Source: Pseudomonadota bacterium (GTDB lineage: Bacteria; Pseudomonadota; Alphaproteobacteria; Rs-D84). Taken from it: a stretch of 7,286 bases of DNA. Positions 4,492-7,286 of this stretch are shown here, one piece after another. Position 1 is the first letter of the stretch. Each line of letters begins with the position of its first letter. Location: NCBI GenBank assembly GCA_009781955.1, contig WQUT01000010.1, positions 1 through 7,286 of the forward strand, given 5' to 3'. A program made the position numbers and the translations under genes. The notes under the pieces were generated by a model, which was not told the DNA's origin, ran no database searches, and worked only from the letters and a program-made list of their open reading frames with translations.

Positions 4492-5748
4492 ATGAAGCGC
4501 GTAGTAATCACAGGAATGGGCATAGTGTCGCCGGTCGGCACCGGCATAGAGCACGCCTGGAAAAACATAATCGCCGGCAAATCCGGGGTAGTAAAATTAG
4601 AGGGCGAGGAATTCGCGGACTTGACCACGCAGATTGCGGGCGTGCCCGTTTCCGGCACGGGCCCGGGGGAATACAATCCTGACCCGGTTGTTGATGCCAA
4701 AGAGCAAAAGCGCGTGGATCGTTTTATCGTTTACGTGACGGTCGCGGCGGACGAGGCCGTGCGCGATGCGGGCCTGGCCGATCCAATCGCCGCGCATGCC
4801 GACCCTGAACGCATCGGCGTATGCATCGGCGGCGGAATAGGGGGGCTTTCTACGATTTACGATACTTGCGTGGAATTATACAAGGAAGGGCCGCGCCGCG
4901 TCAGTCCGTTTTTTATCCCGAAAGTAATCATCAACATGGCGTCGGGCAATGTTTCCATTAAATACGGATTCAAGGGGCCGAACCTGTCCGTTGTCACCGC
5001 CTGCGCCACCGGCACGCATGCCATCGGCGAATCGGTGCGCATTATCCAGCACGGCGATGCGGATATCATGGTTGCCGGCGGGACCGAGGCGGCCGCGACG
5101 CGCATCAGCATGGCGGGATTCTGCGCCATGCGCGCGATGTCCACGCGCAACGACGACCCGCACGCCGCATCCCGCCCGTGGGACAAGGGCCGCGACGGAT
5201 TTGTCTTGGGCGAAGGCGCGGGCGTCCTGGTGCTGGAAGAATATGAACACGCGAAAGCGCGCGGGGCAAAGATATATGCCGAAGTTATCGGTTACGGCAT
5301 GTCGGGCGACGCGTATCATATCACGGCGCCGGCGCCCGGCGGCGAAGGGGCCTTGCGCGCCATGCGCGCGGCATTGCGCGATGCGGGGATTGAACCGGCG
5401 GCGGTTGATTATATAAACGCGCACGGAACATCCACGGGATTGGGCGACGTGGGAGAGTTTGAAGCGGTAAAGGCATTGTTCGGCGACTTGCCGGTTTCCA
5501 TGTCTTCCACCAAATCCATGACGGGCCATCTGTTGGGCGCGGCCGGCGCGGTAGAGGCGATTTTCTGCGTGATGGCGCTGCGCGATCAGATCGTTCCGCC
5601 GACGATTAATTTGGATGATCCGGAAGAGATCACCGCGGGATTTGATTTGGTTCCAAACGTTGCGAAGAAGCGTCCGGTCAATATAACGCTGTCCAATTCA
5701 TTCGGCTTTGGCGGCACGAACGCGACGGTGATTTTGAAGAAGATATGA
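4492..5748 (+). CDS. fabF: beta-ketoacyl-ACP synthase II
   Basis: FabF elongates fatty acids by condensing acyl groups with malonyl-ACP, releasing CO2; it acts as a cytoplasmic dimer. The catalytic triad is visible: Cys171 in TACATG, His311 in NAHGTST and His346 in STKSMTGHLLGAAG, with the conserved Lys341. The C-terminal SNSFGFGGTNA (401-411) is typical. At 418 aa the length is normal. I chose ATG 4492 (MKRVVITGMG) because GGAG at 4482-4485 lies six bases upstream and family members start this way; an ATG at 4480 would add only four residues and overlap that site. Local wording (PRRVSPFFIP, GDAYHITAP) is alphaproteobacterial. It is separated from acpP by an opposite-strand gene, and a foldback element starts at the last base of its stop codon. 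Confidence 0.97.
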   Translation: MKRVVITGMGIVSPVGTGIEHAWKNIIAGKSGVVKLEGEEFADLTTQIAGVPVSGTGPGEYNPDPVVDAKEQKRVDRFIVYVTVAADEAVRDAGLADPIAAHADPERIGVCIGGGIGGLSTIYDTCVELYKEGPRRVSPFFIPKVIINMASGNVSIKYGFKGPNLSVVTACATGTHAIGESVRIIQHGDADIMVAGGTEAAATRISMAGFCAMRAMSTRNDDPHAASRPWDKGRDGFVLGEGAGVLVLEEYEHAKARGAKIYAEVIGYGMSGDAYHITAPAPGGEGALRAMRAALRDAGIEPAAVDYINAHGTSTGLGDVGEFEAVKALFGDLPVSMSSTKSMTGHLLGAAGAVEAIFCVMALRDQIVPPTINLDDPEEITAGFDLVPNVAKKRPVNITLSNSFGFGGTNATVILKKI

Positions 5749-5917
5749 TTCCCCTCCATAGGAGGGGTGCCGCGCGTCTTTTATCTGCGCGGCGGGGGAG
5801 GGTTTACAGAGTGGTTGCGTTTTAATTTTAGGTTCAACTATCTCACTAACCCTCCCCGTCAATTTTGCTCACATAAAAAGTTCCGCAAAATCGCCACCCC
5901 TCCTGTGGAGGGGAATT
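5748..5917. repeat. multi-hairpin foldback element B
   Basis: Terminal inverted repeats of 22 bp (5748-5769 and 5895-5916) match with one difference, which would be a G-U pair in RNA. Each end also folds alone (CCCCTCC, 3-nt loop, GGAGGGG). Inside are a left hairpin (GCCGCGC 5769-5775 with GCGCGGC 5787-5793), inner arms (CGGGGGAGGGTT 5793-5804 with AACCCTCCCCG 5848-5858, one bulge) and a right hairpin (ATTTTGC 5862-5868 with GCAAAAT 5885-5891). The order of parts is that of element A at 71-208. It begins at the last base of the fabF stop codon and lies between convergent genes, so it may also stop transcription from both sides, although no U-tract follows. Confidence 0.8.
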
Positions 5918-5941
5918 AGCGCTCAATCTTAGGAAAACCCA

Positions 5942-5966
5942 AATCTTAAATCCGTAAATCTTAAAT
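5942..5966. repeat. 25-bp AT-rich repeat, inverted copy right of fabF
   Basis: Exact reverse complement of 4407-4431. It contains two copies of TAAATCTTAAATC-like words joined by CG, and a third partial word follows (AGTAAATCAG). It is non-coding and lies between the fabF-adjacent foldback element and the end of the surface-protein gene. The repetition suggests a family dispersed in the genome. Confidence 0.8.
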
Positions 5967-5987
5967 CAGTAAATCAGCAAGATGTCG

Positions 5988-6009
5988 CGCCGTAGCGTCA
6001 GCGAAGGCG
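5988..6009. other. imperfect hairpin after the surface-protein gene
   Basis: CGCC (5988-5991) and GGCG (6006-6009) close an imperfect stem 2 bp downstream of the minus-strand stop at 6012. No U-tract follows on the minus strand, so it is at best a weak terminator or another repeat fragment. Confidence 0.25.
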
Positions 6010-6011
6010 GA

Positions 6012-7286
6012 TCACTTCCACCCTGCGGGGATAGACGCGTAATCCGCCAGTTTCGTCGCACCGGCGAATGTTCCCTGACCGGCGGTTGGGGTAAAAGCCG
6101 AAAATTTCGTCCACAGTTTGGTTGAACTTCCAGCCGCGATAGACGGACTTTCCGACGTTATGTTGGAACAACCGGCAAAAGTGCCATTGAACATCCGCAC
6201 GGCCGAAGTGTTGGACAACCCGGACAGATCCCAAATTCCGTCGGATATTCCCGTCAGGCCGGTGCAGTTGGCAAAAGTTTGGTTAAACATATCTTGCGTC
6301 GGCGCGCCGGTAAATGTTCCAAACAAACCCGCCGGTACCGATCCGGTCAGACCGGTGCAGCCGTAAAAAGTTTGGTTAAACATTGAATTTGTCGGTGCGC
6401 CGTTAATTCCGGCGAACAAGCCCGACGGTATGCTGGTCAGACCGGTGCAGCCAGAAAAAGTATTGAAAAACATGTGTTGTGCCGGCGCGCCATGCAGGCC
6501 GGCGAACAGGTTTGATGGTATGCTGGTCAATTTGGATAAGCCCATAAATGTTTCCGTAAATCTTGGGGGGGAGTAGCCGCTTGATACCGATGTTAGTGCC
6601 GGTAACACCGACCCCAAATCGCCGGAGATTGCTATTATACTTAGCTTCGCATTCTCACTATTGGAAAAATTTATTTCCATATCGGAGTAACCATATAAAT
6701 ATCCAGTAGCTTTGCCGCCGATGGTCACAATATAGTTCCCCGCCGCCGAATACGTATGAGAAGGAATTGCATATGTCGTAATTACAATATTTTGCACCGC
6801 CGTGCCGTCACCCCAGTCAATGGTAAAGTTTCCTTGCGCATATAATTCAAAACCGAATGTGGCGCTCGCACCCGAGGCATTCACAGTAACCTTGAATGGC
6901 TCGCCCTCTCCGCCGGTGCCGGGGTAGAGGTCTCTCACAACCAGCCTGTCCACCGCGTCTATCACCGCAAGGGTATCTATTATCTGATTGGTCGCCAATT
7001 GGTGATTGCAATACGTCGTCGCGGACGGCGCGCCGTTCAGGATTTCATTCGCGCGGTCTACGGCGCAAAGGGTGTATTTGACATTAACCGCCTGATATAT
7101 ATTTGATGTTTTAATCGGAACGGTAATCCCCCATTTCTGGGTGATATACCTGTGCACGAAATCCACATTCGCCGCCGGTCCGGCATGAGCATTTGTAGGG
7201 GCAAATATCAATTCGCCTAAAAACATCGCAACGATGCAGAAAACAGCCAAAAAGCCGCGGGACAATACGGGGAAAATAAACGACCG
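6012..7286 (-). CDS. exported PKD / BspA-like repeat surface protein, 5' end outside window
   Basis: The reading frame stays open to the window edge. The only start-like codon near it is TTG at 7265, which has no ribosome site, and coding-like residues (RSFIFPV) precede it, so the true start is probably beyond 7286. Numbering from that TTG, a hydrophobic segment and AHA at 26-28 indicate a signal peptide. Residues 30-115 are an unrecognised region with two cysteines (67, 86). Residues 122-183 resemble a PKD-type beta-sandwich (FTIDWGDGT at 147-155, SHTY at 169-172). From 239 to 361 run four repeats of 30-32 residues with the pattern TFxGCTGLTxIPxGLFAG...MFNQ, like the BspA-type (DUF285) leucine-rich repeats of surface proteins, then a decayed copy to residue 417. 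No membrane anchor or sorting signal is seen at the C-terminus. A role in adhesion or host contact is a family-based guess. Confidence 0.85.
   Translation of the reverse strand, partial: RSFIFPVLSRGFLAVFCIVAMFLGELIFAPTNAHAGPAANVDFVHRYITQKWGITVPIKTSNIYQAVNVKYTLCAVDRANEILNGAPSATTYCNHQLATNQIIDTLAVIDAVDRLVVRDLYPGTGGEGEPFKVTVNASGASATFGFELYAQGNFTIDWGDGTAVQNIVITTYAIPSHTYSAAGNYIVTIGGKATGYLYGYSDMEINFSNSENAKLSIIAISGDLGSVLPALTSVSSGYSPPRFTETFMGLSKLTSIPSNLFAGLHGAPAQHMFFNTFSGCTGLTSIPSGLFAGINGAPTNSMFNQTFYGCTGLTGSVPAGLFGTFTGAPTQDMFNQTFANCTGLTGISDGIWDLSGLSNTSAVRMFNGTFAGCSNITSESPSIAAGSSTKLWTKFSAFTPTAGQGTFAGATKLADYASIPAGWK
6183..6551 (-). repeat. intragenic repeats of about 90-96 bp encoding BspA-like units
   Basis: Four in-frame units of 90, 90, 93 and 96 bp encode residues 239-361 of the surface protein. 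They share strong nucleotide similarity, for example GGTCAGACCGGTGCAG-like words on the plus strand near 6255, 6345 and 6437. Such arrays change in copy number by recombination, which could vary the length of the exposed protein. Confidence 0.85.
7184..7219. repeat. diverged copy of the 3213-3248 hairpin repeat inside the signal-peptide region
   Basis: GTAGGGGCAAAT (7195-7206), a 4-nt loop and ATTCGCC-TA (7211-7219) match the central hairpin at 3213-3240 with one substitution in the first arm and a 2-nt deletion in the second. The flank TGAG(C/T)ATTT (7185-7194) matches the reverse complement of that hairpin's right flank (3241-3248) too. On the minus strand it encodes residues 16-27 of the surface protein (LGELIFAPTNAH), next to the predicted signal-peptidase site. 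Confidence 0.65.

Noticed and set aside
4876..5529. 217-aa open frame antisense to fabF
   Set aside because: It lies wholly opposite a certain gene, in high-GC codons that suppress stops, and its product is Arg/His-rich with no ribosome site or family pattern.
7263..7265. TTG as the true start of the surface protein
   Set aside because: The frame is open to the window edge, the preceding codons look like part of a signal peptide, and no ribosome site precedes the TTG.

Overview
The window most likely comes from an uncultivated, probably host- or gut-associated alphaproteobacterium. The FabF protein supports this best: its PRRVSPFFIP, NMASGNVSIKYGFKGP, TACATGTHAIGES and GDAYHITAP stretches follow the alphaproteobacterial form of the enzyme. 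The ACP/FabF pair, TTGACA-type promoters, moderate GC and a BspA-like surface protein fit this. The lineage call is inference from remembered family patterns, not from a search.

Layout. Positions 1-281 are a repeat region: a 67-bp direct repeat (period 178 bp) around a multi-hairpin foldback element. Two orphan genes follow (282-872, Cys-rich; 924-1601, charged and helical), closed by a good intrinsic terminator at 1633-1661. A well-formed promoter (1677-1704) then starts a two-gene unit: a three-helix membrane protein with a CxC...CxC loop (1758-2069) and, 5 bp downstream, an integrase-like protein (2075-3106). The latter keeps the DNA-binding halves of a P4-type tyrosine recombinase but has lost every catalytic motif while its frame stays open. 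Its last codons and stop lie inside a large inverted array of heptanucleotide repeats (3091-3352) that has a 12-bp-stem hairpin at its centre.

From 3355 on is the core fatty-acid locus: acpP (3483-3758) and fabF (4492-5748). These genes are often adjacent, but here an oppositely oriented gene for a small secreted Tyr/Pro/Gly-rich protein (3901-4227) lies between them, with a bidirectional terminator on the acpP side. AcpP carries the growing acyl chain on a phosphopantetheine arm and FabF performs the condensation step, so the two genes work together despite the insertion.

After fabF a second foldback element (5748-5917) begins at the last base of the fabF stop codon. It has the same arrangement of hairpins as the element at 71-208, with mostly different arm sequences. 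Inverted copies of a 25-bp AT-rich repeat flank fabF. The window ends in a minus-strand gene (6012 to the right edge, 5' end not included) for an exported protein with a PKD-like domain and about five BspA-like repeats of 30-32 residues. Part of its signal-peptide coding sequence resembles the central hairpin of the heptad array, which suggests a dispersed repeat was absorbed into a gene.

No tRNA, rRNA, CRISPR array or complete mobile element was seen. The most notable signals are the catalytically dead integrase paired with a membrane protein and the several families of structured repeats that abut or enter genes.
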